Assembly: GCA_023238725.1 (NCBI GenBank)
Contig: CM041536.1
Coordinates: 13,603,271 to 13,667,270 of the forward strand
Direction: 5' to 3'
From: Scortum barcoo
Lineage: Eukaryota > Chordata > Actinopteri > Centrarchiformes > Terapontidae
Length of the DNA: 64,000 nt
Part shown: positions 9,702 through 24,163 of the stretch, piece after piece
Layout: the number at the start of each line of letters is the position of its first letter
Position numbering within the stretch: position 1 is the stretch's first letter
Position numbers and translations under genes: made by a program
Notes under the pieces: generated by a model
Told to the model about the DNA's origin: nothing
What the model saw: only the letters and a program-made list of their open reading frames with translations
Database searches by the model: none

Positions 9702-11185
9702 ATGTTTTTAATAAATATTTCCAAGTCAAAACTTGCTGGCTACCTGGATGGGAAACTGTAGTAATGAATTAAAATCTTTTTTATCATTCGACATATGACA
9801 TATTTTTTTATCCAGATGGTTGGAGAAGACTTTTTTTGAAAATACTGTTTAAAATGACTTTTTTTAAACATCGCCGGTGAATTATCTTTTACAGAAACAG
9901 ATGATTAACTCTGACCTGAAAGTATGCCAATACATGAGAGGCACAAATTCACTTATTGCAGGTTGTGCTCCTCTTCAAGTACTGTACTGTACTGCTGTCT
10001 ATGTGGAAATTATGTCAGACAAATAACACCCAATATTTAACCTTGAAGTTGAACTTGAAGGCGCCACAAAGACTTTTTGCATGAGAGCATACAGTGAATC
10101 TGAAGTGCAAAAACATCACACGAAGAAAAACAAAATGGAAAAAGCAAATACTGAACTAGCCATCCATTAACATGCTACTGACAAACTGTTTAAACAGTCT
10201 GAATATACAGTATGCTCAGGATACTAACTGATGGTCTAAAGGATAGAGACAGCTGTGTGTAGATTGCAAAGATTGTATAACAAAATGGTGAAATTGGGGA
10301 AAAAAAAAACGTTCAAATGTATAAATGGTTATTAAAAAAGTCTAATCATACTGTTCCCAGACTGCTGCCTCTGCTATTTCAACATATTAAGAAGGTGTCA
10401 TTTAACTGTAAACACTCATCGGTTAGTTAATTGATAGACCCCTCCTGAACTGGCTCGCTAAAGCAGCATGCACAGTCTGCCAAAGAGTGAGCACGACCTT
10501 TCTTCAAATTTCTGGATGCTGCCTGAAGAAGAGTGCCAAGCTTCAAACACGTTGCAAAAAAAAGGAAAAAAGAAATTGAACAACACACAATGCAATGTAT
10601 TAACTATTGGATAATAAGCCAAGATGCTCGATCTAATTAAAAGTTAAAAGTTCTTTTAGCTTTCTATAAAATATAATATCATACAGTAATAATGCTCCAC
10701 TGCACCAAGTTATAGCAGCTTGAATAAACAGAGTGGATGGCGAAACAAAACAAGGAGTACATTTAGGACATGCATTAGGTTAAACTATCTAAAAATGAAA
10801 TACCTAATAATTCCTCTGTAGTGCGTGCAGCTTGGCGGTTTAGACCACTGAAATACAAATTAAGGTTTCTGTTTCCTCATATCATAACAGAAATCCGTCA
10901 CTGTCTGATGTAAACCTGCATAGCGTTACCAGTGTTAACATTCCTCCTTAACTGTTTCAAAATGTTTACCATGCACACAACTGGAAGGGAACCAAATATC
11001 TATTAAAACACAGTCAGCTAGTGAAAGGCTGAAGTGCGGCGGACCGGGTTACATCACACTCGTAGCTGGTATTAACCCCCCTGTTTCTGAGGCCTGTTCT
11101 GGCAAGTGTGCATGGTTCCTCCTGTTTCCATTCAAACACTGTGAGAGCTGTGGAAGTGTTGACAGACTGAGCAGGCCCGCACTGG

Positions 11186-11224
11186 TTGGCTTGCTGGCTG
11201 GCTGGCTGGTTAGCTGGCTGGCTA
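11186..11224. repeat. Imperfect (TGGC)n microsatellite
   Basis: About nine interrupted GGCT/TGGC units. Confidence 0.8.
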
Positions 11225-11742
11225 GGGACTGGGTGGGGTAACGCGAGAGAGCCTGCTGGAGGAAAAGGAAAGAGGATAGGAGGCTGGGGCCACAAGCTGC
11301 ACTGGGGACAATGAACAGACAAGCTCTGTTAACTCTGCATCTCGGTATGCATCAGCAGGCACAATGCTAACAGCTTAAAAAGATATCAATCTTTTGTGTT
11401 TATCAAAGAGTGTGGAGGACTACTGATAGATTGAGAGGTGTCTCTGGTGTAGAAATCACTTGGTGAATGTTTGAGAAGTGATGGCAGGTGGGATGCCATG
11501 ATGCCTGGCTCCCCTCCCCTAATTAAACCATTACTGCAGGGCGTGGAGACTTGGAGGGGATTACATAATGCACTCCAATGTGCAGGAATGGGCCAGTCCC
11601 AGTGGACAGCAGGCAGTGAGAAAGACAGACAGAGAAAGAGTAGAGGAGAGAGGCATTTGAGGCATTTGAGATTAAGTCCCTTTCATCTTCAACCAGACTC
11701 ATATTTCCTAAAGTTAAGTACTAGATGAAGACTGTGCGATTA

Positions 11743-11837
11743 CTCTCTCCCTCTCCGTCTCTCTCTCTTTCATTCTCTTTTTCACACATTTTTACACACA
11801 CACACACACACTCTTGGTCTCTCTCTCTCTTTTTTTC
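11743..11837. repeat. CT-rich tract with embedded (CA)n
   Basis: Pyrimidine-rich CTCT runs flank a clean (CA)9 at 11794-11811, followed by TCTC and a T7 run. Confidence 0.85.
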
Positions 11838-13846
11838 GCCTTTAGTGGAGGACTCACGAAATGTGCATTCAAATGCCTGTGGAAGACTCAGGCTCTCAAT
11901 TCCCAGTGCTAAATACAGGAATTTCTAAGAATCACAGTTCAAAAAGGAGCTATCTGCTCTCACATTTCACAAGAGAAGCAGAGTCAATGGCTGGGCTAGG
12001 ATGCTCATAGTAGATGCTTCAACATGGAGTGGATTACCTCAAATGTTTCTGCGGATGCTAAAGGAGTTGCCAAACCTAGTGGCTAGTTGCAACAGCCCTC
12101 ATTGTTGCTTTCTGGTATTAAAACAAACACATGGAAGTGTATGTGAGTCATAAATGATGTCTGGTATCCACCGGGGGTGTGTTTTCACTAATGTAATCAA
12201 AAGGAGGAGGGGTAAAAAAGACCAGATGGAAAAAATGTGTTGCAGCGAGAGGAAATACAGGCATGTGCTTGTATTTAAGGAAACGTTTCTTCTAAGTTAC
12301 ACAGAGCAGATGTACATTGCCCTTAAATGGTCATTTAACCGTTCTCCATAGTGAGCAAACTCTTTTTGTTTCTACTCATATGGGTCACAAGTCACACTAA
12401 CGGCATCCCTCCTGAAGCGGTTTCCACGAACGCTGCTTTCCAACTCAAATGCTACTTGTGAGAGGACCCACTACAGGTCACAATTCACATTTCTTTAATA
12501 CCGACATACGCTTCGATAGCAGCCTGAAAAACAAACGGCAAAGCTCAGTCAGGTCATATGTGCAGAAGTAGATGGATACATTATACTAAATCTCACATGT
12601 GATGGAATTGTTTCAGCCAGGTAGGAGGCAGGAGAGTAAATCATTGTGATTGCTCACAAACAGCCGGATTCCGCCGAGATGCGCTCAGGTTTGGGGAGCT
12701 ATCACTCAAGCCCCGAGAGACAGAACACTCAAATCCGCTCTCTCTGAGCCCTCTCCATGTCAAGTGGATTGGGGGGCGGTGGTGAGGGGGTTATCATGAC
12801 ATGAAAAATGTCTACTCTCTGGCTCCAATCACACAGGCTCTCATATGATTAAGGCATCGCGGCAATCAAGCAAATTCCTGGTTTGTGTTTGTGTGAGAAC
12901 GGGAGAGATCTTCACCAGGGGCAGGGCTTCTCCACTCAGCAGTGTTTGCTGAAATAAATCCTGCATCTCCAGTGGTGCCAGACAGCAGACGCTGTCTTTG
13001 CCAGCTGTCTGCCATGCCGCTCTGCTCCATTCTACTCGCCGTTTGCTGCCGTGACTGCTGTCCGACGCTTAGCACTCAGCCCCTTGTTTTCATAACAATT
13101 CCGGCACGGACGGCTGGCACAGCTGTTCTGTGGGTCCCCACGGCCTTTTAAAAAAGGCAATAAATCAATCTAGGCACTCAATACAGGCGGGAAATTGACC
13201 AATTAGAGTGGCCCAAGATGCTTATGTTCAGGCGGACGATTTTACAAATTGGCTATCTATTTATACCAACACAGGCACTCCACAAGAAAAATTCACTGGC
13301 TGAAGTCAGTGCATTAATGTCTTTTTCTTTTTTTTTCTCAGGCAATAGACACCACATCTTAGTATTCCGAGGCCCTGCTGCTTAATCACACATCTCTCAT
13401 TCAACGCAGCCTTTGTATAGCTACTACGGTCTTTATAACTCCCACTGTTTCTATTAACAACACAAAGAAAAGATGTGATCAAACATCAAATGGTGTAATT
13501 TCTGTTTGTTTTTATGCTTTATGTGCAAAAATAAAAACGGTCTTTTGGTGGCGAGGTCTCATTAGCATGTATACCCGCTCGCTTCGACAAAGCCTTGTGA
13601 GAGGAAGCTGCCCAAACTGTTCCTTGTGAGTGCTACTGAAGAACTGCTTGACCAGTACGTTAGGACTTTACCAAGTAATCATTCATTTCAGCTATGAGGT
13701 ACACAGAGGCACACTGTAGTAGAGTGTGAGATTAAAAGGTAATACAACTCCATACAACATTATGAAAATTACTTTATTTTAACTATACAGAATATTTTCA
13801 TGTCTTCATTCTCACTTTTTCATTCTTTCATACAAGCCTAATATAG

Positions 13847-13855
13847 TGTGTATAT

Positions 13856-13899
<44 letters not shown>

Positions 13900-13914
13900 G
13901 TGTATATATATATA

Positions 13915-13990
<76 letters not shown>

Positions 13991-13996
13991 CATATA
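13847..13996. repeat. Compound (CA)n(TA)n(TG)n(TA)n microsatellite
   Basis: Roughly 150 bp: a (CA)n block, then long alternating TA runs broken by TGTG. The frames of tyrosine and isoleucine repeats on the minus strand are artefacts of this tract. Confidence 0.95.
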
Positions 13997-14681
13997 GTGT
14001 TGATAAATAAAATACATCATTATCTTGTGTGTACATCTTATTTATGATCACAAGGAACTTGCGAACGCCATTACATTATTATCATTATTATCGTTTTTTT
14101 CAAACATCAGGCCTGTTGCCTGTCGCACGCCTTTCTTTCCCCCTAAAACAGAAAATGAACTCGATTAGGAGCTACAGGTGCGCTGGCATCTGTTAGCAAT
14201 CTGTCTGTGTACTGGCATTTTTTTCCTGCTCTATCTAAAAAGCATCCAGACTGAACACCATCGTGATGCCTTTGTTGTATGATTATCAATCTCTAGGTAA
14301 CAATCAAATAACAGGCTGCTTGCACCTGTACGGCTGCATTCTCCATATGCCACGCTCATAACAGGTAACAGTATAAGTTAGTGCTCAACATCCAGAACTG
14401 GCTGATGCAACGCTCAAGTTAAATCATGCACGAGAGCCACAATGGTGGTTTTGTAGAGCCGCTGGCTAAACGTGGTAAAGCCTAATTAGCGCTACTCTGT
14501 AACAAAGTCCACGGACTACGTTCTGAAGAATGCCATGAGCACAAGCAGCAGTCCCTTATGTTATGCTAAGTAGAACTCCTGAGCATCATTATCATTCACA
14601 GTCTACTTGCCTGCAGACTCATTTCTGCTTACATGTCACTTTCCCTCCATACAGTCTAAGTATAATCAGCTGATTAACACT

Positions 14682-14726
14682 CACATATACACACACGCAC
14701 ACACACACGCGCACACATACACACAG
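14682..14726. repeat. Imperfect (CA)n with CG interruptions
   Basis: Alternating CA with several GC/CG breaks, all purine-pyrimidine alternating. Confidence 0.85.
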
Positions 14727-15481
14727 TGAAGACTTTAAAGGTTACTGTCCTTTTCTGAGTACTTAATCTCGATAACCCCGTGCAATGGGGGCTATCTATA
14801 TTAAAATAAACAGGAAATGAAAACAAACAGGCCTGTGTTGTTTTTCTCCCCCATTCTTTCTCCAAAAAAGGATGGCCTGTGGCTCTTTAGCTGCAGCAAG
14901 GGAGAAAAACACCACTGCCTGTGCTATGACTCAATCTCCTCCGCTTGCCACGACTCATCAGCCCGTCATTTGTGTCTTCTTTTCCTGTCTGTGACCCTGC
15001 ATGACATTCACATGGGTGCAAAGGTCAGATTTATACTATATACTATATTTTATCACTTTAAAAAAAAAAAAAAAAAAAGGGAGGATTGGCTTAGCTACAT
15101 TTTTAGCACATATTGTAGCGGGGTTCAAACACTTCCATTTTGATGCTATCAATTACCCTCTTTATTCCTCAATTCCAGCCCCTTAAATATTAATATGATT
15201 CCATAATGAGGCTGAGTGGTCGGAATCACTCACTGTCCCTCAAGGCAGCTTCGCAGTGGACGAGTGCACAGACCTCGCTTGATGAATAAAACCATCCCAT
15301 TAAGCTACACTTCACCACTCATACATGCCTCTGTGGAAATTTTGTCTTCCTCTTTGTCACAGGGAAAAAAAAAAGGCTCCATGCTCAGTCTGCAGGTGCC
15401 TCCTCTAATAACTACATTCTTCACCTGGTGTCTTGGAGCTGCACGCTGCCAAGTCAGATTTAATAAATTTTAATAGGTTTA

Positions 15482-15512
15482 TGTGTGTGCACATGTATAT
15501 ATATCTGTGTGT

Positions 15513-15560
<48 letters not shown>
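15482..15560. repeat. (TG)n microsatellite
   Basis: The core is an almost pure GT run from 15506 to 15560, preceded by degenerate TG and TA units. Confidence 0.95.
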
Positions 15561-15565
<5 letters not shown>

Positions 15566-18500
15566 AACTGCACAACATGAGGACTCAAGCAAGGAAACAA
15601 ACAAAAACTCAATATGCCATCTTAAACAATTACCCGCAAAACCCTTTCTTCTTTGAGCCTCCTGATGGGCCTAAAAAACTGTTTTTTATGCTTCCAAATG
15701 AACTGCATGATATATTCTGTGAGGTCAATGGTTTACAGACGAAGGAGGACCTTTCAATTACTGCCTGATGAGGCCTGAAAAGAGACAGTCCTCAGTGGAG
15801 TGCACAGAATGAGAAATGAGACGCTTAAGATCACTGAAATTGTTACATTTCAAAAAGCAATTTTCTTAAATTGCTGAACAAGTTACTAAAATCAGACACC
15901 CAATTAGGATCTGATTTTTGAGAGTGGAATTAAAGGAGTGGCTCTACTATCAGCACTGTCTGGGGTACGGGCAACCGTTGCTCATCTCCATAGCGAGGCT
16001 TTTATGTGTAGGACCCCATATCATGCAACTCACACAATCTAATTAGCTCCTCTCGAATGGAAGAACACTCATTTTGAAATGCGGCTAAAAAACGGCACAA
16101 GATAACTTGGGCTGCTGTTATTGTCGCATTTATCGACAGATCCTCCCTTTCATGTGTCATGTGAAAATGACTAGCAATGCTACTGAATCATCACTATTTA
16201 GACAGTCAGCTAATACACTGTGAAATGAGCACCACTTCACCATCACAGAGCAAAATAAATCATGCTCTGAATAGAGCTTTTGACAAGAGCGTTTATTATT
16301 TCTATAATACTAGCAGCTTGATACTTCTTGTAATAGTGTATTAGGAAATGATCCTCTCTTGGAACTGCACTGACCTTTCACTGTGCAACTTAACATAATA
16401 TCCTTCAGAGAAATTAAGTGACAGCGGAATCTGCTACTCACTTACAAATTCAAATAGTTACATAAAGCCTATCTGTATGCGAATACATGCACATACATAT
16501 ACGAGTACACTCGGAGGCATGCAGACAAAGTGAGACATGTGCGGATTCACCCAGACACACACGCGCACGAGCGAGCAGAGACGAGGCAACCAGTGAACCA
16601 TGAAACATCTTCATCCATCTCTGTTCCCATGGCAACGAGTGAAATCATATTCCTTTTACAACTTTGTTCTCCACTCAAAAATGTAACCATCTGCTAAAAA
16701 CATATAGTCACACAGAAAAGTTCTGTTATGAATATTTTAAGGGGGAGTTTGGGGGGGGAGGGCTTTGCTAGCGGCTGCAGGCATTATGGTCCCTGGCCAA
16801 CATTTTCCTCCTAGGCAGAAAACAGCCACATCCTCCCCCACCGTGGATGATGCTGAGGGGGACGTCCTTCTTCAGGAGAGCCCTGGCTGCTCGCACTCCC
16901 GTACGGCTATAATCCTTCTACCGGAGTGCCACAGAATGAAAGCTGACCCGCCGTTTTCCTTTTTTCAGCCAAACACAATTTGTACCATGGCGTATATATA
17001 GTTACAGGTTTATCTTTTTATGAGGTGATTTGTGTATTGTCATCACTGGCATTTTATTTTGACAATTAAAATTGCTTTTTGAAATTCAATTTTGCAGTAT
17101 AAAGTTCTGGCTTAATTGAATGATAAGATTTAAAATTACTAAATGAAAACAAAATCAGGCTCTGTAATACAAAATTTCAAAAAACTGTGCTGTAGCCAAC
17201 ATTATGATATGATTTCAGACACTTCACATTCACGCATTTTTGAGATTTAAAAACCTGAGTTTGGTTTGTCTGTGTGAGTGTGTGTCAGACAGGGGTTGTT
17301 TTTTTCTCTGTTAAACAAATACATTGACATACAAATTACTTATAATTGACTTACAAACAAATGAAAAACATTACCAATCATCATCTAACATTTTCCCCAT
17401 GTTGTATTGCAATACTTTTACTACTTGCGCTTACTCAGTCTTAACACGGTTTTCCTTCACAAGACTGATTGACAACCATGCCATCCGCTTGTGAATAAGC
17501 CTAATAATAACAGCATTTTTACACCTGAGCAGTCTTGATGATGCATATTTCACAGAAGCGTAATCAAATGTCTTTTTTCTTTAAGTATCAGTCTCCCAGT
17601 AGCATCTTCATTGGTGCTAATTGGATGCATGAAGTTACTTTCAGTCATCCTCTGAACCATGAAATGATCTATTCTCTGCCATTAAAAACGATTTAATAAT
17701 GTTGTTGTTTTTTTTTAGAGCAAGCGTCGTGTCTGTGGACCACAATAGACCACTGAGCACAGTAATTTACCTAAAGTATATTTCACTCTTGTTGTTATCC
17801 ACCAGTTTCCTTGTAAAAATAAGTACTAAAAAATGTGTGTGAATGTGATCCATTTCAGTGTTTCTGCTGATTTAAATGTAAATGTGTGTGTGCAAATAAT
17901 TAAAATCGTAATAATATATTGATTAACAGCATTGAAAATAATACACTGCATTGAAGTTATGATTGAGCCTGAATTTAGCAAATAAGCATACTAATGTTAG
18001 CAAGTGCAGCTAAGCTTAACAGGAATTTGGACAGTACTTTTTGGCGCATCCTGTCATCAGCTCAAGGGCTGAACAAGTAAAAATATTTGCTGTGGCTGAA
18101 TGAAAAAGACAGAGGCAAGTATGTATGTTTGAAATCATTCAGGTCTTTATCAAAATAAATTCAAATGTAATTGCAGATTACTCCATTCCAGTTCACTTCC
18201 CTCTAAATCGTGCACTGCAAGGAAATTTAATTCAGAAACTTTAAGTCAAGCATAAAGGAGACTTTTCATTTGGAATCTTGACACAACCGCAATTTATTGG
18301 ACTTTAGTGTTAAGTTGAGCACAGTTTTCAAATTTGTTTGCCGTTCACTTTCTTGAACACATATTTCACATGGTTCTCAATTAGCTCATTTTTATTTCTT
18401 CTCCACAAAAGTGAAGGTACATTCCACCGTAAAGGATCCCTGTTGATGGTGATGCTAAGCAGCAGAGAACATGCTTCAGACAACGCGGCTCGGACCGCTC

Positions 18501-18836
18501 TCGCTGTCAGCCTGGACCAGTGCCAGGGAGCTTCACATGGGTTGAAACCCCATTGTGTACCAGTGGGTTCGCTTCTCGTGCAATACATCATGGGCGGACA
18601 GGACACTGCCGAGGAATAAAAGGGACAACTGAACCGGTATATTAAGTACAACAGCATCCAATCCATAAAAGTCAGCATTAATAGCCGGGCTGGCCATTTA
18701 ATATTTCATCTACAATGAGGCCAATTTAGAAGAGTTGAAATGAGCCACTGGAAAGATGCCCATTTTTTAGCACCGTGTCACAAGACACAGCCGCATTATT
18801 TATTCCCCCTTCTGCCCCCTTCACCTGCCAGAATTA

Positions 18837-18890
18837 ATGGCTCACAAAAAGCTAATTATCCGGTTTAATCTGGATTATAATGTATGTTCT
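18837..18890. promoter_or_regulatory. Candidate homeodomain-bound regulatory element
   Basis: TAATCTGGATTA at 18866-18877 is TAATC and GATTA in inverted orientation with a 2-bp gap, the paired form preferred by K50 homeodomains (OTX, PITX, bicoid types). GCTAATTATC, a TAATTA-type site, lies just upstream at 18851-18860, and GAATTAATGG at 18832-18841. The motif grammar is seen; function and conservation are inference. Confidence 0.22.
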
Positions 18891-21800
18891 CCTGACCAAC
18901 AGCAACAGTTTGCGAAGCATATGCAACGAGTCTGCGGTGCTCTGCTGACCTCGTGTCGAACATTACTCTGGAGGACTGACACTCTACACACCAGATGGGG
19001 GAAGACCAAGCTTGCTGCGTTCAGGAGAGTTAGGGAGTCTGACTAAAACAACTCACTTTAACGCCGCGGCCAACACATCTGTTTCACCCCGTGGCTGCGC
19101 TCAAATTCCGCTCATTTCTGTCCTGCCACTTTCTGGCTGTCTGGGAGCAACTTTCAACACGACCAGTCGGGCCCATGAAGCGGCATGTGGTCCGGGGGAA
19201 ATGTTTGCCTTATTTTCTCGGAGCATAATGAGAAGTTCAAGTTCAACCACAGACATGTAATGAACACTATTGTGAATTTTTGAGGCGCTTTTTTTTCTGT
19301 CTTTATTTGTATTTTGGAAAGTTGGAATTTGCCTTCTCCCCATGAGACTCTCTGAAAACACTGTGGCCTAACACAAACTTTTATCCTCTTAAAAAGTGAC
19401 TGAAAATAATTTAAAAAAACATAATAAATAAATAACTGAGGCTTGTCTGATGATTTCATAACGTCTCAGGAGAGCTTCTGTTCAACTGCAGAGAGAAATC
19501 TGGTGTTTTGGCTGGAAAGATGGCGGTTACAAAACACATTGCCAGTTTAAGTCACCTGTTCTGGGGTGAGACATGAGTGCCACCTGTTGAGTGACTATAT
19601 ATTGAGTCTTTGCTCAGAAAAATTAATGACATGGGTGCAGGTTGTAGCTTTGAGACATAATGGTGCTCAAGAGATTTATCTATCTTCATGTTTTAACGGT
19701 GACATCTCCTTGTGTCTCTAGTAGTAACACTGACACCTGCTGGGAGAGGAGGGAGTCCTGGCTAAATCTGGGGACAGGTAGAGGAGCCACCTGTACCCGA
19801 GAGGAGCCAGTTCAGAGCTGCAAAAACAGCGAGGCTATTCTGGACGGGTGCTCCACTTCTAGGTGGCATAAATATTTCATCTCCTTCATTTACTTTGTCT
19901 TGAAAGTGCATAACCTAATGGCATCATGAATCCATGCAAACCCACAGACGCACACTCTGTAGACAACAAACTGCGGAGGGTGGAGGGGGGAGGGAGGGGG
20001 GTTGGTTGCGGTAAGTGGTGGGCGCAGGATTTTAGCTTAAATACAAATACTATATCTATCCTTCCCTTGTTGACTGCATCCCCAGGCTTAGAGACAACTT
20101 AAAGTAAATCTTACCCCTTTCCTCCACCCCTTTACCACAGCTCTGGAGAGTGGAGGTGGCAGTGGGGGGAGGAATAAATCATTTGGCACTTGAGGCCCCA
20201 TGAGGAGACCAACTTTGCCTGTAAAATAATCACAAATACAAGTGAAAATGTTCCATTTTGAACAGCATGCTTCCTAATGTAAAAGTGGCAGGTGGCATAT
20301 TTCAAGTGGGCTTTGATTGATCCCCAGCTGTTTGTAAAATTGTCTGTCGTCACAGAATTCAGGTCAGAGTGATAAGCATTGTGGGCACTCCCCCTGGGAA
20401 TGCTGCTCACATGTTCTCATTCAGATGTCTGTGTGGTGCACTGTACCACCGTGGCAGTGGCAGGCCAGCACTGCGGCACTAAACAGAGCAGGGGATGGAG
20501 AAAAAGAAGTTTAAAAGAAAAAAAACCCAAACAAATAATATCTGAGACATGTAACATATGTCAGTGTTATGTTTGAAATTCTACATAATTATCACATCTT
20601 GGAAACATTTAGTTGTTTTATGATCTATGCAAACTCCAGAAATCAATCAGGAAAAAAAGCAACATATTATGTGTGTAACATTAAAACTACAAGTCAGCTG
20701 CAGTATGAGAAACATGATTTTATCCTTTACAAAATTAAAGTAATTTTCCATGAAGATAACCTGAGGAAAAAGAGCACCTGCCATGAAAAAGCAAGTGCAT
20801 TTTAAAATAAAGTAAGATTAGAATGATGGCAGCTGTAATTTTTTTTTTTCACCATTTATTTTTATTTTTTTTCTGCCAACCTGGCGAATAATCAAAGCCT
20901 CCAACAAAAGAAGGAGAGATAGGGTGGTGGGATGGGGGGGGGGCAGTAAAATGAAATAAAAACTACATGAGCAGTCATACATTTCTAATGGGACTCTTTT
21001 AATCTTGCAAGGGAGACTTTCAATAGTGAATTAGTCTTTTTTGTATTCCTTTAATGCTTCCGAGAGAAATATATGCAAATCTCTGGCTAATGCTAACAGC
21101 AGTGACAAAGGAGCCAGCTCTTCCCTGCTACACTGTGTTACCCAGCCGGCAGTGCTGCAGTGGCCGGTATAATGCCTCCAGATTCCAACAAGGCCTGCTG
21201 GATCAAAACCAGTAATGGACACATAGGACGTCCTCCGTCAGAAAGATTTCTATCTTTTACCAGCCAGCACCTTGGTCAAGGCTTCCTGTGTGTGTGTCTG
21301 TCTCACCAGGCTATAATTTTAACCACTAGTGCTTTTAGACAGAGCAGACATCTCCATCCTTCTTTTTTTCACCCCTTTAAAAAAGGGGAAAAAAAGCAAC
21401 ACATCTCTGGAGCAAGAAGTCACTGTGCCTCATTTACAGGAAAAATTAATTGTCAAGAGAGTGAGAGGCAGCTTGCCTTAAAAAAAAGTGCATATCAAAT
21501 GAATCTTAGAGAGCTAAAATAAATATGCCTATTAAATAATGTGAGAATGATGTGACAATAGTTGTCAACATAACATGCTAACTCTAGGAATCTGCTTACT
21601 GGGGAAAAAAAGTGATAAAAAGGTAAATATTGTCACGTACATCACAATTAAAATATCATAATGAATATTCACATGTAACACTTGTTTTTATTCTGTAGCT
21701 TTGACTATTATAATTATTGATAAATCGATAAATTCATTGCCACACAAGACTTGACGACACACAATCTAAACACACTGATGTAGGCATTTGAAATCCATCT

Positions 21801-24147
21801 ATTTTCATTTTGAGGGCCTGCCTGGCAAAGTCTAAACGTGGTTAACTAGTAGAGGCAGAGTTAATCCTTTTATCTAGATCCCTGCTGCAGGGGATCCCAA
21901 ACACACTCTGATTAAAAAAGGAAACGTGGGCAATGAACAGTTTAAGAATCATGGGCCCTAAACAGATAAAGGCGGAACATCTTGTTGCTATGGCAGTGCA
22001 TATGGAATGACTGGCGACAGTTCTCTCCCCGTCTAATATATTCACATTATTTATGAAATATTTTATAAGTAGCATAGCAAATGCTAAATATAAATCCCAA
22101 GGAGATGCTCTGTGCCTTTCCAGCTAGAGTTGTGGAATGCCAGTGCCCGTGTTACACAGCTTCTTTTTTGGAAAGGCTGTGTGTTTGTTCACAAGACACT
22201 CTGCTTTTGATTCCCCCATCCTCCTGTTCTTCAATAAGTTAAAAAAAAGAAAAGAAAAAAGAAACCTCGATCTTTTTACATTGGCAGATAGAAACCATGA
22301 ACAAAAGAGACAATTTGATCTGCTCATGTGGGAAATCAGATTCCCGTCTGAGATTTATCCAATGCACTCCAGGATACAATTGAAAAGCAGCCAAAAATAA
22401 AATAAATAAAACTGTAGGAAATTATAATATATAGAAAATGTAGCTTGCATAGAAAGCAGAATTTTTTAAAAGCCCATACATTTATTATTCTGTAACAGCA
22501 AATAAAAAAAGAAATACTCGACAAAAGCACAGAATGGATTTTTAAAGCACACTGCATGAGAGTCAGACAGATGTGAACTAGACATCCAGAGTATAGGACA
22601 CGTTGCCCCACCCCCCCCACCCCCCTCCTCTGTACAATGTGACGGAGCAGGACAACTGCGCTGCTATTTCTCCTGTCAATACTCTCCCAGCATCCATTTT
22701 CACCTGGCTGACACCTTTTACTGGTCAAGGGATGAATAAATCACACTTAGTGTACTCCCCTGGTACTTTGACTAAAAAAAGGATATCAACATGAAGGAGG
22801 ACTGCAGTGTTTTCCTGTCATCGCTGCCCCTGAGGTACGGTGAAAAATTACCGTTGATAAAATATCATTTTTCAAAGAGCCTTATTGCTCTTTTAATCTA
22901 TCCGCCACAATGGATGGCTTCTGGGATGCGTTTCATTTCATCTGAACACAAACAATCTTTCAAAGGGCTTAATAACAGTTACACAAATGAGAGTCATTAA
23001 TTACCTGCTAATGGAATAATAGATGTGCCATCTAGTGCAGCTCTACAACAGGAAAGGTGTGGGGCTTAAAAAAAAAAAAAAGAATTATCTAGGACTCCAC
23101 TTGTCTTTGAGCTTCATTAGTGCTCCAACACAAGCACCATAATGCAAATACAGGCACAAAAATATGCTGATCATATTCTCTCTCATTCTGGTTATCTGTT
23201 TACATAATGATAAAAAGAGAAAAAAAACATCAGGAGCGGGAATCGTCTCAGCTGCACAGAAAGAGCAAGGTAAAGAAATAATGCAAAATGTGCTGTATTA
23301 CTGCGTAGATTCCTAAGAAATGTTTTTATGGTTATTTTTGTTTTCCCTCCATATTAATGTATTCTGCAGAATTCCTACCATAAGATATAATTGCAGTATA
23401 AATGCATTCCCGGCATTAATCTAAATAAATTACTCGAGTCTATAAAAATATTAAGTCTTCTTGCAAATGATAGCAACTGTGTGCCACTTTGGCTTCTAGA
23501 CGACAACAAACTCTCCGACTGGGGGAAGAATTTCACTCGGATTATCAAATCAGATCTGACTGATGTGACACACTTGCAGTCAAAAATCACATTAATCTTC
23601 TTGCAGAATCAAAAACTAACACACAGGTATTTTTCATCCTAACCTTACTGATAAAACTAACAAATAGAGATGGATTTAGGGGGAGAAAAGAGTAGTTAAT
23701 GGATGATGAATTAGAGACGAGAGGAAACATCATAAATTCTGACAAGGCACTGTTGTCTGCGGGATGATAAACAGCACTGTTGGATGGAATCTGCCTCTCT
23801 GTGTATCTCTCAGACGCTGGCTGCCACTTTATCTCTTCCATCCTGCTAGATTACACCTCCAGGGTTCAGGTGGGAATCAATCATTGCTATTATTACCTGA
23901 AGTCACAAGATGCATCTATCACCACTAAGGTTACCATAACCTCAATATTAACAGAGGAAAAGCCCCTCTAATAAACAGCAGAAAGGATGGGCTGGCTGGT
24001 GGGATTTCATCTTCCTTTCACTTTTAATAAGGCACTCAGAGGAATAAAGATTACAGGCCATATTTAGCATGCAGAACAAATCAGGCTCTTCCAGGCTCTT
24101 CCTCTCCTCCACTTCTCATTCTGGTTAGTCATTAAGACTGAGGAGGA

Positions 24148-24163
24148 GGGGGGGGGGGGGGGG
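24148..24163. repeat. Poly(G) run
   Basis: Sixteen consecutive G, followed by CGGTTGGCGGGG; a long G homopolymer is uncommon and error-prone. Confidence 0.9.

Larger units (their letters stand above)
9702..13846. other. Non-coding stretch after the LINE
   Basis: AT-rich unique-looking sequence up to about 11 kb, then more balanced sequence with the TGGC and CT/CA repeats. I see no exon, RNA gene or further transposon. Confidence 0.65.

Noticed and set aside
13847..13996. Tandem units considered as a CRISPR array
   Set aside because: They are dinucleotide repeats without unique spacers, and the DNA is vertebrate-like.
18328..18678. Open frames on both strands (116 and 93 codons)
   Set aside because: Neither peptide is recognisable and both strands cannot be explained by one gene; kept only as a conservation hint.
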